Assembly (NCBI GenBank): GCA_021787395.1
Contig: JAJYLZ010000001.1
Span: forward strand, 131,967 to 178,607
Source: Chloroflexota bacterium
GTDB lineage: Bacteria > Chloroflexota > Limnocylindria > Limnocylindrales > CSP1-4
Direction: 5' to 3'
Length of the DNA: 46,641 nt
The position numbers and the translations under genes were made by a program. Below, piece after piece: positions 1-10,973 of the stretch. Position 1 is the stretch's first letter, and each line of letters begins with the position of its first letter. The notes below the pieces were generated by a model. That model was not told the origin of the DNA and searched no databases. It saw only the letters and a list, made by a program, of their open reading frames with translations.

Positions 1-241
1 CCTCGCGGCCGTCCCGCTCCGCGTCGACGATGCCGGCGGCGCGGAGGACGGCCAGGTGCTGGGAGATGTTCGGCTGGGACGCGCCCAGGTCCTCGGCGAG
101 GCGGCGCACCTCGCACGGTCCGACGACCAGGCGATGGAGGATCTCCAGCCGCCGGGGGTTGGCGAGGGTCTTGAGCACCTCTGCCTGCAGCGTCGTGATC
201 TCGTCCATGGCGCAAGCATCGACATATTCGAAGATGCGCAT
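1..241 (-). CDS. ArsR-family HTH transcriptional regulator (partial, runs off the left edge)
   Basis: The minus strand from 241 reads a start followed by LKTLANPRRLEILHRL and then ASQPNISQHLAVLRAAGIV, the winged-helix pattern of ArsR/SmtB repressors. About 80 residues are visible and the C-terminus lies outside the window. I chose the ATG at 241 because a GGAG lies a suitable distance upstream; the internal ATG at 208 has no such site. The classical ELCVCDL metal motif is not present: the equivalent helix reads GPCEVRRLAEDL with a single Cys, so metal sensing is not supported and redox or other sensing is possible. It starts 23 nt after the stop of the kinase-like gene on the same strand, so the two probably share a transcript. 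Confidence 0.85.
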   Translation of the reverse strand, partial: MRIFEYVDACAMDEITTLQAEVLKTLANPRRLEILHRLVVGPCEVRRLAEDLGASQPNISQHLAVLRAAGIVDAERDGRE

Positions 242-264
242 AAGTGCCGACTCTCCCCGCCGGG

Positions 265-984
265 TCAGGTCGATGGCCTGCCGGCGGGGGCCGAGGGGCC
301 CGGGCCGCTCGGCACGGCGCGCAGCGGGCCCCAGCCGCCGGGACTCCCGCCCTCGCGGGGCCACAGCCCGCCCGTCAGCGCCATCCAGTCGGCGACCCGC
401 CCGCACAGCGAATCGAGGTCGCCGTCGCTGGTGTCGAGCTCGAGCACCGGAAGACTGGATTCGGCCGCCAGCCGGCGCAGGAGCTCCTGCTCGCGCCGGA
501 AGACGTCCAGGTCGTCGTACTGGGACGGCTTGCCCGACACGAGCAGCCGCTCGGCCCGCGCCGCCTCCCAGGTCCCCTCGCGGCGCGTGCACAGCACCAG
601 GTGCACGTCGAGCGCCCGCAGCCGCCCCTCGAGCTGGCGGAAGTCCAGGTCGTGCCCGTGCGCGGTCAGCTGGTAGGCGCGCGCCGAGAGGTGGAACCGG
701 TCGATGATCCAGGAGTAGTGGGGCTGGAGCTCGATCAGCCGGACCCAGGTGTCGAAGACCGCGAGGGCCCGCGCCTCCTCCTCGCCGCCGGGCTCGAAGT
801 TGATCGGCCCGCGGCCCCAGGGGAAGGGCGTGAACCCGCACCACTCGGCCGAGATGATCGGCGAGTGGTAGCGGGAGCGGCGCGGCCCCACGATCCGCGG
901 GTGCTCGTTGAGCGCGAACGCGAGCTCGGTCTTCCGGGTCAGCCGGGTGCCCTCGAGGATGATCTTGGGCGTCAGCTTGGGCAT
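265..984 (-). CDS. Thymidylate-kinase-like P-loop protein (function unknown), 239 aa
   Basis: The N-terminus MPKLTPKIILEGTRLTRKTE looks like a nucleoside/nucleotide kinase P-loop, but the second glycine expected before Lys-Thr is an arginine. Further on, WIIDRFHLSARAYQ resembles the DR(Y/F)-H-S-AYQ segment of thymidylate and deoxynucleoside kinases, and CTRREGTWEAARAERL could be the arginine-rich lid. Length (239 aa) fits that fold. The start is the ATG at 984; the longer open frame upstream runs into the divergent ferredoxin gene and is not credible. The C-terminal ~40 residues are Gly/Pro/Ser-rich and probably disordered. Substrate and activity are unknown. It is transcribed toward the ArsR gene and divergently from the oxidoreductase operon. 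Confidence 0.6.
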   Translation of the reverse strand: MPKLTPKIILEGTRLTRKTELAFALNEHPRIVGPRRSRYHSPIISAEWCGFTPFPWGRGPINFEPGGEEEARALAVFDTWVRLIELQPHYSWIIDRFHLSARAYQLTAHGHDLDFRQLEGRLRALDVHLVLCTRREGTWEAARAERLLVSGKPSQYDDLDVFRREQELLRRLAAESSLPVLELDTSDGDLDSLCGRVADWMALTGGLWPREGGSPGGWGPLRAVPSGPGPSAPAGRPST

Positions 985-1090
985 GCGCCGAGCATAGCGG
1001 CCCGGCGCGGGGGTTCCCCCGACAGGGACGGGACGTCGTGCGGAACGGCCCATCCGCACGTGCACCTTGGCCCTGTCTGCTAGTCCAAGT

Positions 1091-1106
1091 CGGGAACATA
1101 TTCCGG
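1091..1106. promoter_or_regulatory. Imperfect palindrome in the kinase-like/ferredoxin divergent promoter region
   Basis: CGGGAACATATTCCGG is a 16-bp near-palindrome (CGGGAA/TTCCGG with one mismatch around CATA). It lies about 20 bp before the ferredoxin start and about 110 bp before the divergent kinase-like gene. It is an island of A/T in GC-rich DNA and could be a repressor site. No clear -10/-35 pair was found. Confidence 0.3.
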
Positions 1107-1122
1107 TTCGGAGGTGCCGCTG

Positions 1123-1410
1123 ATGGCCATGCACGCACCGCTCGTCGACGCGCCACTCCGCCGTCCCCCGAGCGGTACATCCCCGTCCTTCCGACCCGTC
1201 CTGGTGGCGATCGAGCGGTGCAAAGGCTGTGGCCTGTGCGTCGACGTCTGCGCCCCGCACGCCCTCGTGCTGGACCCGGTCCACGTCAACGCGATGGGCC
1301 ACCACCCGGTCGTCCTGGTGGACGCGGACGCCTGCACCAGCTGCGCGAAGTGCGCGCGGATGTGCCCGGACGCCGCCCTCTCCATCTTCGCCCGTCCTCG
1401 CGGAGCCTGA
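1123..1410 (+). CDS. korD: 2x[4Fe-4S] ferredoxin / 2-oxoacid:ferredoxin oxidoreductase delta subunit
   Basis: A small protein (95 aa) with two ferredoxin motifs, CKGCGLCVDVCA and CTSCAKCARMCP, each able to hold a [4Fe-4S] cluster. It would accept electrons from the oxidoreductase encoded immediately downstream. The ATG at 1123 is preferred over the GTG at 1114 because a perfect GGAGG at 1110-1114 sits 8 nt before it. It is the first gene of the korDABC cluster and stops 4 nt before the alpha-subunit start. A fused or separate delta subunit of this kind is usual in four-subunit KOR/VOR enzymes. Confidence 0.85.
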   Translation: MAMHAPLVDAPLRRPPSGTSPSFRPVLVAIERCKGCGLCVDVCAPHALVLDPVHVNAMGHHPVVLVDADACTSCAKCARMCPDAALSIFARPRGA

Positions 1411-1414
1411 GGCC

Positions 1415-2562
1415 ATGACCGTTGTCGATCGGCCGGCGTCTGCCCGGCCCCACAGCGCGGCCGCGTCCCGCGCGCACGGCGGCGACGCGGAGGACGCCCC
1501 CCAGCGCGTGCTGATGAAGGGCAACGAGGCCATCGCCGAGGCCGCGGTCGCGGCCGGTTGCGACGCCTACTTCGGCTACCCGATCACCCCGCAGGCGGAA
1601 CTGCTGGAGTGGATGGCCCGGCGCATGCCCGAGGAGGGCCGCGTCTTCGTCCAGGCCGAGAGCGAGCTGGCGGCCATCAACATGGCCCTCGGGGCGTCTG
1701 CCGCCGGCGCGCGCGTCCTCGTCAGCAGCTCCAGCCCGGGCATCAGCCTCATGGCCGAGGGGATGTCCTACATGGCCGGCTCGCGGCTGCCGGTGGTGCT
1801 GGTGAACGTCATGCGCGGCGGCCCCGGGCTGGGCAGCATCGGCGCTGCCCAGGGGGACTACCTGCAGGCGACCAAGGGCCACGGCCACGGCGACTACCGG
1901 GTGCCGGTGCTGGGGCCGTCGTCCATCAGCGAGGCCATCGACCTCGTCCGGGAGGCGTTCATCCTGGCCGAGCGCTACCGGACGCCGGTGATGATCCTCG
2001 CGGACGGCATCCTCGGCCAGGCGATGGAGCCCGTCGCGCCGACCTTCAAGACCCTCGCCAAGCGCCAGCCCGACTGGATCCTCGACGGGGCTGACCACCG
2101 CGAGCCCCGGGTCCTCAAGTCGCTGCACCTGCGGCCCGAGGACCTCGAGGCGCACGATATCGAGCTCCACGAGGTGTACCAGCAGATCGCAGCCAACGAG
2201 ATCCGCTGGGCCGGCGAGCGGCTGGAGGACGCGGACGTGCTCCTGGTCGCCTACGGCACGGCGGCGCGCGTCGCCCGAACCGCCGTCGAGCGGCTGCGGG
2301 ACGAGGGGGTCAGGGCGGGCCTGTTCCGGCCGATCACGCTGTGGCCGTTCCCGGCAGCGGCGCTGCGCGAGGCCGCCACCGGCGCCCGGGTCGTCATGGC
2401 CGTCGAGATGTCCGCCGGCCAGATGGTCGAGGACGTGCGGCTGGCCCTCGAGGGCGCGGCGCCCGTGTTCCACCACGGCCGGATGGGCGGCATGGTCCCC
2501 AGTCCGGACGGCGTGGTGGACACCATGCGGCGCGTGCTGGCCAGCAGCGAGGAGGCTGCGCG

Positions 2563-2566
<4 letters not shown>
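1415..2566 (+). CDS. korA: 2-oxoacid:ferredoxin oxidoreductase alpha subunit (KorA/VorB type)
   Basis: This 383-aa protein carries the pyrimidine-binding domain of the thiamine-diphosphate enzyme: MKGNEAIAEAAVAAGCDAYF followed by GYPITPQAELLEWM and FVQAESELAAINMALGASAAG. The enzyme oxidatively decarboxylates a 2-oxoacid to an acyl-CoA while reducing ferredoxin. The long N-terminal extension (about 35 Ala/Arg-rich residues before the conserved start) is unusual, so an internal start is possible, but the ATG at 1415 directly follows korD. Substrate (2-oxoglutarate, branched-chain oxoacid or pyruvate) cannot be assigned from sequence alone; overall layout matches KorA/VorB. The stop overlaps the beta-subunit start (ATGA). 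Confidence 0.88.
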
Positions 2567-3393
<827 letters not shown>

Positions 3394-3945
3394 ATGGAGC
3401 TCTCCACCGTCATCGCCGGCTTCGGCGGCCAGGGGATCCTGTTCGCCGGCAAGGTGCTCGCCCAGGCCGGCCTGCTGGAGGGGCGCGAGGTCCTCTGGAT
3501 CCCCTCGTACGGCCCCGAGATGCGCGGCGGCACCGCGTCCTGCACGGTGATCATCGCGGACAAGACGATCGGGTCGCCGATCGTCGACCGGGCCGACCAC
3601 GCCGTCGTGCTGAACCCGCCGTCGATGGCCAAGTACGCCGCGGTCGTCGCCCCGGGCGGCCTGCTCGTCGTGAACACCACCCTGATCGAGGCCGAGGCGG
3701 ACCGGGACGACATCGACGTGCTCGAGGTGCCGTGCACGGCCGTCGCCAAGCAGGCGGGCGACGACAAGCTCGTCTCCGTGGTCGCGCTCGGCGCGCTGGT
3801 GGGGCGACGCCGGTTCGTGGAGCCCGAGACGATCCACCGGGCGCTCGCGGTCGTGCTGGGAGACCGCCACGCCGACATGGTGGAGGCGGACATGGCCGCC
3901 TTCGACGCGGGCTACGAGGCCGGGCTGGAGGAGGTCATCGCCTAG
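3394..3945 (+). CDS. korC: 2-oxoacid:ferredoxin oxidoreductase gamma subunit
   Basis: The 183-aa protein opens with IAGFGGQGILFAGKVLAQAG and contains SYGPEMRGGTASC, both diagnostic of the POR/KOR gamma domain (PF01558 family), which binds CoA. The gene begins at the base after the korB stop, completing a D-A-B-C order. Only about 90 bp separate its end from the convergent hydrogenase protease gene. Full length for the family. Confidence 0.9.
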   Translation: MELSTVIAGFGGQGILFAGKVLAQAGLLEGREVLWIPSYGPEMRGGTASCTVIIADKTIGSPIVDRADHAVVLNPPSMAKYAAVVAPGGLLVVNTTLIEAEADRDDIDVLEVPCTAVAKQAGDDKLVSVVALGALVGRRRFVEPETIHRALAVVLGDRHADMVEADMAAFDAGYEAGLEEVIA

Positions 3946-4036
3946 CCGGGGCAAGTCTGACCGGACCGGTCCGCCCGGCGCCCGGCGACCCCGGCTCCGG
4001 CACCGCGCTCAGCGCAGGCCGCGAACTGCCCAGGGC

Positions 4037-4537
4037 TCAGCCGGGCACGCGGGCGAGGCGCGCCAGCTCGGCCGCGATCTTCTGCTGGAAGCCCGGCATG
4101 GCCAGCCGCACCGACCGGGACAGCGGGCGGCCGTAGCCGAACCGGCGGCCGCCGATGCCGATGAACGTGCCGCGAGGCAGCCCTCCCGCCCGAAGCGTGG
4201 CCGCGAGGCTGAGCACCTGGTCGATCGGGAGTTCGTGCGACGAGCGCGGAGCGGGCGTGCCCATGGTCGGCGCGATGTCGGCGAGCGCGACGGCCACGAC
4301 GTGGCCGGGCGGCACGCCGACCGCGGCGTCCACGACCACGGTGACCTCGTCAGGAGGAACCTCGAGCAGGTCCTCGACCCGCAGCTGGCCGCAGCGGCGC
4401 ACCTCGAGGCGCGCCAGCAGCGGGCCGGGAAGGGTGGGCAGCAGCGTCGCGACCGCGGACAGGGCGGCTCCGTCGTCGCCCCGGTCCGCGTTGCCGCAGA
4501 CGAGGAGGCGGACGCACGGCGGTGCCAGGTGCGTCAT
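4037..4537 (-). CDS. [NiFe] hydrogenase maturation endopeptidase (M52/HyaD-HycI family)
   Basis: The 166-aa product has CGNADRGDDGAAL near the N-terminus, matching the GN-x4-DDG-x-G motif whose acidic residue binds nickel of the immature large subunit, and VVVDAAVG matching the second conserved Asp. SSHELPIDQVLSL corresponds to the conserved SxHxxxxxxxL region. Such proteases remove the C-terminal tail of the large subunit after Ni insertion. It is the last gene of the hydrogenase operon, 380 bp after the large subunit, and presumably processes that subunit; no other large subunit is in the window. Confidence 0.85.
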   Translation of the reverse strand: MTHLAPPCVRLLVCGNADRGDDGAALSAVATLLPTLPGPLLARLEVRRCGQLRVEDLLEVPPDEVTVVVDAAVGVPPGHVVAVALADIAPTMGTPAPRSSHELPIDQVLSLAATLRAGGLPRGTFIGIGGRRFGYGRPLSRSVRLAMPGFQQKIAAELARLARVPG

Positions 4538-4917
4538 CGTGCCGCCTCCCCCGTCGCCGGCGCGCCCCGCCGCGGGCCGTCGCGTCGCACGGCGGGCCTG
4601 CAGAGCGCGCTGAACGGGCGAGTGCCGCCCTGCGGGACGCCTTCGGTCGTGACGGGAAGGCTCATCTGAGGCTTGACCTCGGCTTGCCGGCCGGTTCGGC
4701 GCTGGGGGCTCCGGGCTTGCCCGGAGCCGGACCTTGGCCTACATGCTGGCCTGCCACGGCGCGCAGGTTTAGGGCCGTCCGTCGCGGGAGCACCGCTCGG
4801 AGCGCCCGCTGGGCCGGGCCGGACGGCCCCGCGGCGGCGGGACCCAGCGGGGCTGGATGCCGGCGGGCGGGCGGAGCCGCCCCAGCGCCGACGCCAGCCG
4901 GGCCGGCACCGCGCGCG
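4538..4917. other. 380-bp gap between hydrogenase large subunit and protease
   Basis: No convincing coding sequence was found on either strand; the open frames here are GC-driven extensions of antisense frames. A HypC-type chaperone was looked for and not seen. The only marked structure is the hairpin at 4707-4728. Confidence 0.6.
4707..4728. terminator. Perfect 10-bp hairpin downstream of the hydrogenase large subunit
   Basis: GGCTCCGGGC-TT-GCCCGGAGCC is a perfect inverted repeat lying 190 bp beyond the large-subunit stop and 170 bp before the protease start on the minus strand. No T-run follows on either strand. It may partly terminate or process the operon transcript, reducing protease expression relative to the structural subunits. 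Confidence 0.45.
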
Positions 4918-6270
4918 TCACCGGAGAGCCCACCCGCGTCCCGGGCCCACGATCCGGAGGTCCAGGAAGTGGGTCGCGCAGCTGATGCACGGGTCGTAGG
5001 CCCGGACCAGCATCTCGAGGCGATGCGTCGCCTCTGCGTGCGGCAGGTCCAGGACGCTGGGGGCGAATGCCGCGAGGTCGGCCTCGATCGCCTCCTGGTT
5101 CTGGCTGGTGGGCGGGACGATCTGGGCGGCTGTGACGTGGCCGTCGTCGTCCACCTCGTACCGGTGGTGGAGCAGGCCCCGTGGCGCCTCGGTCGACCAC
5201 GCGGCCACGCCGGCGCGCGGGGTCCACGGCGCCCGCGGCGCGCTCGGCTCGCGGTAGCCGTCGATCAGGTCGCGCGCGTCGGCGCACGCGCCAAGCAGCT
5301 CCACGGCGCGAGCAACGATCGAGCGGTGCACGTTGGTCCGGATCTCGTCGGCGAGGCCGGTCGCCGCCAGTGCCTCGGCGGCGATCGGATGGAGCTGGTC
5401 GGCGTCGAGCGCGATGCGCGCCGTCGGGCCGAGCTGGTAGGCGCGACCGTCGCGCGTCCGGGCGTGGAGCGCGTTCGAGCCCTCCACGTGGTGCTCCTCG
5501 AACGCCTCGCTCCAGGCGCCGGGCGCGAGGTCGATGCCGTCGGTCGACACGATCCGCCCGTCGTTGTACGGATACTCCCGGGGATGGCGCAGGGCGACCA
5601 GCGGCTGGGCGTGGTTGAACTGCGGGGGATCCCATGAGGCCACCAGGGCGACGGTCGCGCGCGCCATCTCGACCGCCTCGTCGAGGTCGGCGCGGACGCC
5701 GTCGAGGTCGCCGCGCCGGGGGGCCCGCGAGAACCCCCCGACCCGGACCGAGATCGGGTGGACGGACCGGCCGCCGAGGGTGGAGATCAGCCGGTTGCCC
5801 AGCCGCTTGATGGCCAGCCCCTGCTCCACCACGGGCCGGTGGTCGCCGGCCATGGCCAGGACCGACGGGTAGCCCAGGAAGTCCGGCGCGTGGAGCATGA
5901 ACACGTGGAGGGCGTGGCTCTGGATGTACTCGCCGCAGTACAGCAGCCGCCGCAGCGCCCGGACGGCGGGCGCCACCTCCACGCCGTACAGGTCTTCGAA
6001 CGCGTGCGTCGCGGTCATCTGGTAGGCGATCGGGCAGATCCCGCAGATGCGCGCGACGATGTCGATGACCTCGTCGCCCGTCCGGCCCACGACGAGCCGC
6101 TCGAAGTAGCGCGGCGCCTCGAAGATCTTGAGCCGCGCCTCGGCCACCTGGCCGTCCTGCACCCGCAGCACGAGCGAGCCCTCGCCCTCGACGCGGGTGA
6201 TGTAGTCGACCTTGAACTCGCGCCCGGCGACCGGCGCCGGCGCGGTCGAGATCCCGTCAGTCCCGTGCAT
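4918..6270 (-). CDS. hyhL: [NiFe] hydrogenase large (catalytic) subunit, group 3b-like
   Basis: The 450-aa protein has both nickel-binding motifs: RICGICP at about residues 74-80 and DPCISCATH at 426-434. The 16 residues after His434 form the tail expected to be cut off by the maturation protease. The N-terminal VDYITRVEGEGSLVLRV is also typical. Group 3 enzymes are cytoplasmic and reversibly couple H2 to NAD(P)H; the group 3b assignment rests on the motif variant and on the beta-gamma-small-large gene order. Start ATG has GGAGG 8 nt upstream and overlaps the small subunit by 14 nt. No signal peptide or membrane anchor. Confidence 0.92.
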   Translation of the reverse strand: MHGTDGISTAPAPVAGREFKVDYITRVEGEGSLVLRVQDGQVAEARLKIFEAPRYFERLVVGRTGDEVIDIVARICGICPIAYQMTATHAFEDLYGVEVAPAVRALRRLLYCGEYIQSHALHVFMLHAPDFLGYPSVLAMAGDHRPVVEQGLAIKRLGNRLISTLGGRSVHPISVRVGGFSRAPRRGDLDGVRADLDEAVEMARATVALVASWDPPQFNHAQPLVALRHPREYPYNDGRIVSTDGIDLAPGAWSEAFEEHHVEGSNALHARTRDGRAYQLGPTARIALDADQLHPIAAEALAATGLADEIRTNVHRSIVARAVELLGACADARDLIDGYREPSAPRAPWTPRAGVAAWSTEAPRGLLHHRYEVDDDGHVTAAQIVPPTSQNQEAIEADLAAFAPSVLDLPHAEATHRLEMLVRAYDPCISCATHFLDLRIVGPGRGWALR

Positions 6271-7110
6271 CGTCCGGGCCTCCCTTCGGCTCCGCGGGGA
6301 CGGCGTACGGGATCACGCCTGGCGGCCCCCCATATGCGGCGGCCACCGACCGGAACGTTCCCGACCATCCGGTGAAGCCGGCGAACAGCCGCGCGACCTC
6401 CGCGTCCTGGCGGCCGGTCCACGCGAAGGCGCGGGCCAGGCTCACCGCGTTCGCCTGCTCCTTGGGTCCATAGCAGCCGTAGCAGCCGCGGCCGAACCTG
6501 GGGCACAGCGCGCCGCAGCCGCTCTGGGTCACCGGGCCGAGGCACGGGATCCCCTGCGAGACCATCACGCACACGACGCTGCGCCGCTTGCAGGCCAGGC
6601 ACACGGATTCCTCTCGGATCTGGGGCCGTCGCCCGACCGAGACCGAGACCAGCAGCTCGCGCAGCTGGTCCGGGCTGATCGGGCAGCCGTTCAGCTCCGC
6701 GTCGACCGTGACCAGCTCGGACACGGGCACTGACTGGGCGAGCGAGGCGACGTACTCCGGGTGGGCGTAGACGGCCGCCCGGAACGCGTCGTGGTCGGAC
6801 CAGTTGCGCAGTGCCTGGATGCCGCCGTGGTTGGCGCAGGCGCCGATGGTCACCAGCCGCTTCGCCTGCTTGCGCAGCTCGACGATCTCGGTGGCCTGGT
6901 CCGGGGTGCTGATCGAGCCCTCGACCAGCAGCACGTCGTACGGGCCGGCCGAGCGCACGGAGCTGGCCTCCGGGAACTCGACGATCTCAAACCGCTCGGC
7001 GAGCGGGAGCAGCTCGTCCTCGAGGTCGAGGAGCGTCAGCTGGCAGCCGTCACACGAGGCCATCTTGACGATGCCGACCCTGAGCCGGGGCCGGGCGGCG
7101 ACGGTCGGCA

Positions 7111-7111
<1 letters not shown>
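6257..7111 (-). CDS. hyhS: [NiFe] hydrogenase small subunit, group 3b-like
   Basis: The 284-aa product begins with a conserved KMASCDGCQLTLLDLEDEL segment whose CxxC binds the proximal [4Fe-4S] cluster. Further cysteines occur in VTIGACANHGG, LNGCPIS, CLACKRR, GIPCLGPVTQSGCGALCP and GCYGCYGP, enough for the three clusters of group 3 small subunits. There is no Tat signal, consistent with a cytoplasmic enzyme. Its start overlaps the stop of the fused electron-transfer subunit (TGATG) with GGAGG 7 nt upstream. It passes electrons from the NiFe site in the large subunit to the flavin-containing partner. Confidence 0.92.
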
Positions 7112-9140
<2,029 letters not shown>

Positions 9141-9147
<7 letters not shown>

Positions 9148-9656
9148 GGCTGGATCTCCTTCCGGCTCCACTCCTCGCGCGCGAACAGGTCGAGCAGCTG
9201 GAGTCGGGTAGCGGCCAGGCGGCGGGCCACGGCTTGCAGCACGCGCGGATAGACCGACGCCGCCAGCGCGTTGTCGGCCCGCAGCAGCTTGCGCAGGGCC
9301 TCGCCCGGCAGCTCGAGCATGCGGACCGGCTCGATCGCGATCGAGGTCGAGGTCGCGCGGTGGGGCGGCACGATCGCCGACCAGCCCACGATGTCACCCG
9401 GCTCGACGGTGAGGATGGTCACCATCCCGCGCTCCGGCACCAGCGTCCGCAGGGCGATCCGGCCGGTGAGCACGATGCACAGGACGTCGGTGACCTGTCC
9501 CTCGCGCATGAGCTCGGTCTCCGGCTCGATGTCGCGCAACCGGGCAATCGCGGCCAGGCGCGCGATGGCCTCGGGCGACAGACCGGTGCCAAACCAGGAC
9601 GCGGACAGGGCCGCGGCCGGGTCGGACAGGGATTCGTTGGGGACGGGAAGGGTCAT
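9141..9656 (-). CDS. Cyclic-nucleotide-binding (Crp/Fnr sensor) domain protein without HTH, hydrogenase operon
   Basis: The 171-aa product is one cNMP-binding beta-roll (about residues 25-120) with GQVTDVLCIVLTGRIALRTL, VEPGDIVGW and PPHRATSTSIAIEP, the last resembling the phosphate-binding cassette with its conserved Arg. The usual Glu of the GE pair is replaced by Trp (GW). A helix-rich tail of about 50 residues follows, but there is no winged-helix DNA-binding domain, so it is not a complete Crp/Fnr regulator. It is the first gene of the hydrogenase operon and overlaps the next gene, suggesting a role as a regulatory or assembly partner. Start ATG at 9656 is a choice based on where conservation begins; the frame stays open to 9929. 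Confidence 0.75.
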
Positions 9657-9923
9657 CGCAGGCAGGACCTCAGTCGCCGGGCAGGTCCGCAGGTCTCGCA
9701 CCGGGGGGGGCGCGCGGTCCGTGCCCACCGTCATGCTGGCCCGCGGGGGCCGTCGGCGGGAGTGCCGTCGGTCGCGGGTGGGCTGCACGGAGCGACCGCG
9801 CCCGCGGGCCGTGCGGCCCGCGTCGTCGGGACCGTGCGGCGGTGTCCAGCGTCGGGCGAACCCAGGAACTGGCGCACTCTCACGACTGTAGCGGCGGTCG
9901 CGCGACAGCCGTACGCTTCGGGC

Positions 9924-10943
9924 ATGCATGCGATGGTTCTCCGCTCCCCCGCGCCGGCCGCGTCAGGCCCGCTCTCGGATGAGGAGCGCCCCCTGCCCCA
10001 GCCCGGCCCCGGCGAGCTGCGCCTGCGCGTCGCCGCTTGTGCGGTCTGTCGCACGGACCTCCAGATCTGCGAGGGCGACCTCGCGGCACGAACGCTTCCG
10101 GTCGTCCCCGGTCATCAGGTGGTCGGCGTGGTCGACGCCATCGGGGAAGGTGTGGACGGCTGGGCGGCCGGCGACCGAGCCGGGCTCACCTGGCTCGCGG
10201 GCACCGACGGCACCTGCCGGTTCTGCCAGTCGGGTCGCGAGAACCTCTGCGAGGCGGCGACGTTCACGGGCTGGGACCGGGACGGCGGCTACGCCGAGGC
10301 CGTCACCGCGCGCGCCGATGTCGCCGTCCGGCTGCCCGCCGGGTATCCGGACCGCGCCGCCGCACCGCTGCTCTGCGGCGGCGTGATCGGCTTCCGGTCG
10401 CTGCGCGTGGCGGGCATCGGCGCCGGGTCCGCCGGGGCACGTCTCGGCCTGTACGGGTTCGGAGCCTCAGCGAGGCTGGCCATCCAGGTGGCGCGCGCCT
10501 GGGGCGTGGAGGCGTACGTCGCCACGCGCGCGGCCGCAGAGCGGGACCGGGCGCTGGAGCTCGGGGCGGCGTGGGCAGGTGACTACGGAGACACGCCACC
10601 CGTCGCGCTTGACGCAGCAGTCACGTTCGCGCCGGTCGGCTCCGTCGTGGCCGCGGCAGTTCGCGCCCTCGACCGTGGCGGCGTGGTGGCGATCAACGCC
10701 ATTCACCTCGACGGCCTCCCGGCGATGCCCTACGAGGACCTGTGGTGGGAGCGGTCCGTCCGCAGCGTGGCCAACGTCACCCGCGACGATGCCCGTGACT
10801 TCCTGGACATCGCGGCCCGCATCGGGATCAACACGGACACGGAGACGCATCCGCTGGCGGACGCCAACCTCGCGCTGGCGCGCCTGGCAGCGGGCGAGAT
10901 CAGCGGGACGGCGGTGCTGGTCATGGACGGGCGCCCGGCCTGA
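9924..10943 (+). CDS. Zinc-dependent alcohol dehydrogenase (AdhA/propanol-preferring MDR family)
   Basis: The 339-aa protein follows the medium-chain dehydrogenase layout: catalytic-zinc Cys in ACAVCRTDLQICEGDL, the zinc His in PGHQVVGVVDAIGEGVDG, a structural-zinc lobe, and a Rossmann segment LGLYGFGASARLAIQVARAW. The structural-zinc motif reads DGTCRFCQSGRENLC, so the first of the four usual cysteines is Asp. FTGWDRDGGYAEAVTA is typical of the AdhA subgroup. It probably interconverts alcohols and aldehydes with NAD(P); substrate unknown. It is divergent from the hydrogenase operon across a 267-bp gap in which I see no clear promoter. Confidence 0.82.
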   Translation: MHAMVLRSPAPAASGPLSDEERPLPQPGPGELRLRVAACAVCRTDLQICEGDLAARTLPVVPGHQVVGVVDAIGEGVDGWAAGDRAGLTWLAGTDGTCRFCQSGRENLCEAATFTGWDRDGGYAEAVTARADVAVRLPAGYPDRAAAPLLCGGVIGFRSLRVAGIGAGSAGARLGLYGFGASARLAIQVARAWGVEAYVATRAAAERDRALELGAAWAGDYGDTPPVALDAAVTFAPVGSVVAAAVRALDRGGVVAINAIHLDGLPAMPYEDLWWERSVRSVANVTRDDARDFLDIAARIGINTDTETHPLADANLALARLAAGEISGTAVLVMDGRPA

Positions 10944-10973
10944 CGGCTCGGGCGCCCTGTCGCAAGGCGATGC

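Noticed and set aside
4538..4917. A hypC/hybG-like chaperone gene between hydrogenase large subunit and protease
   Set aside because: No frame begins with the MCL/MCxxP signature or has a plausible start; the gap appears non-coding.
9810..9850. DosR box upstream of the hydrogenase operon
   Set aside because: Only a GGGAC half-site is present; the second half of the palindrome is missing. Similar GC-rich palindromes at 16760-16785 have the wrong spacing.
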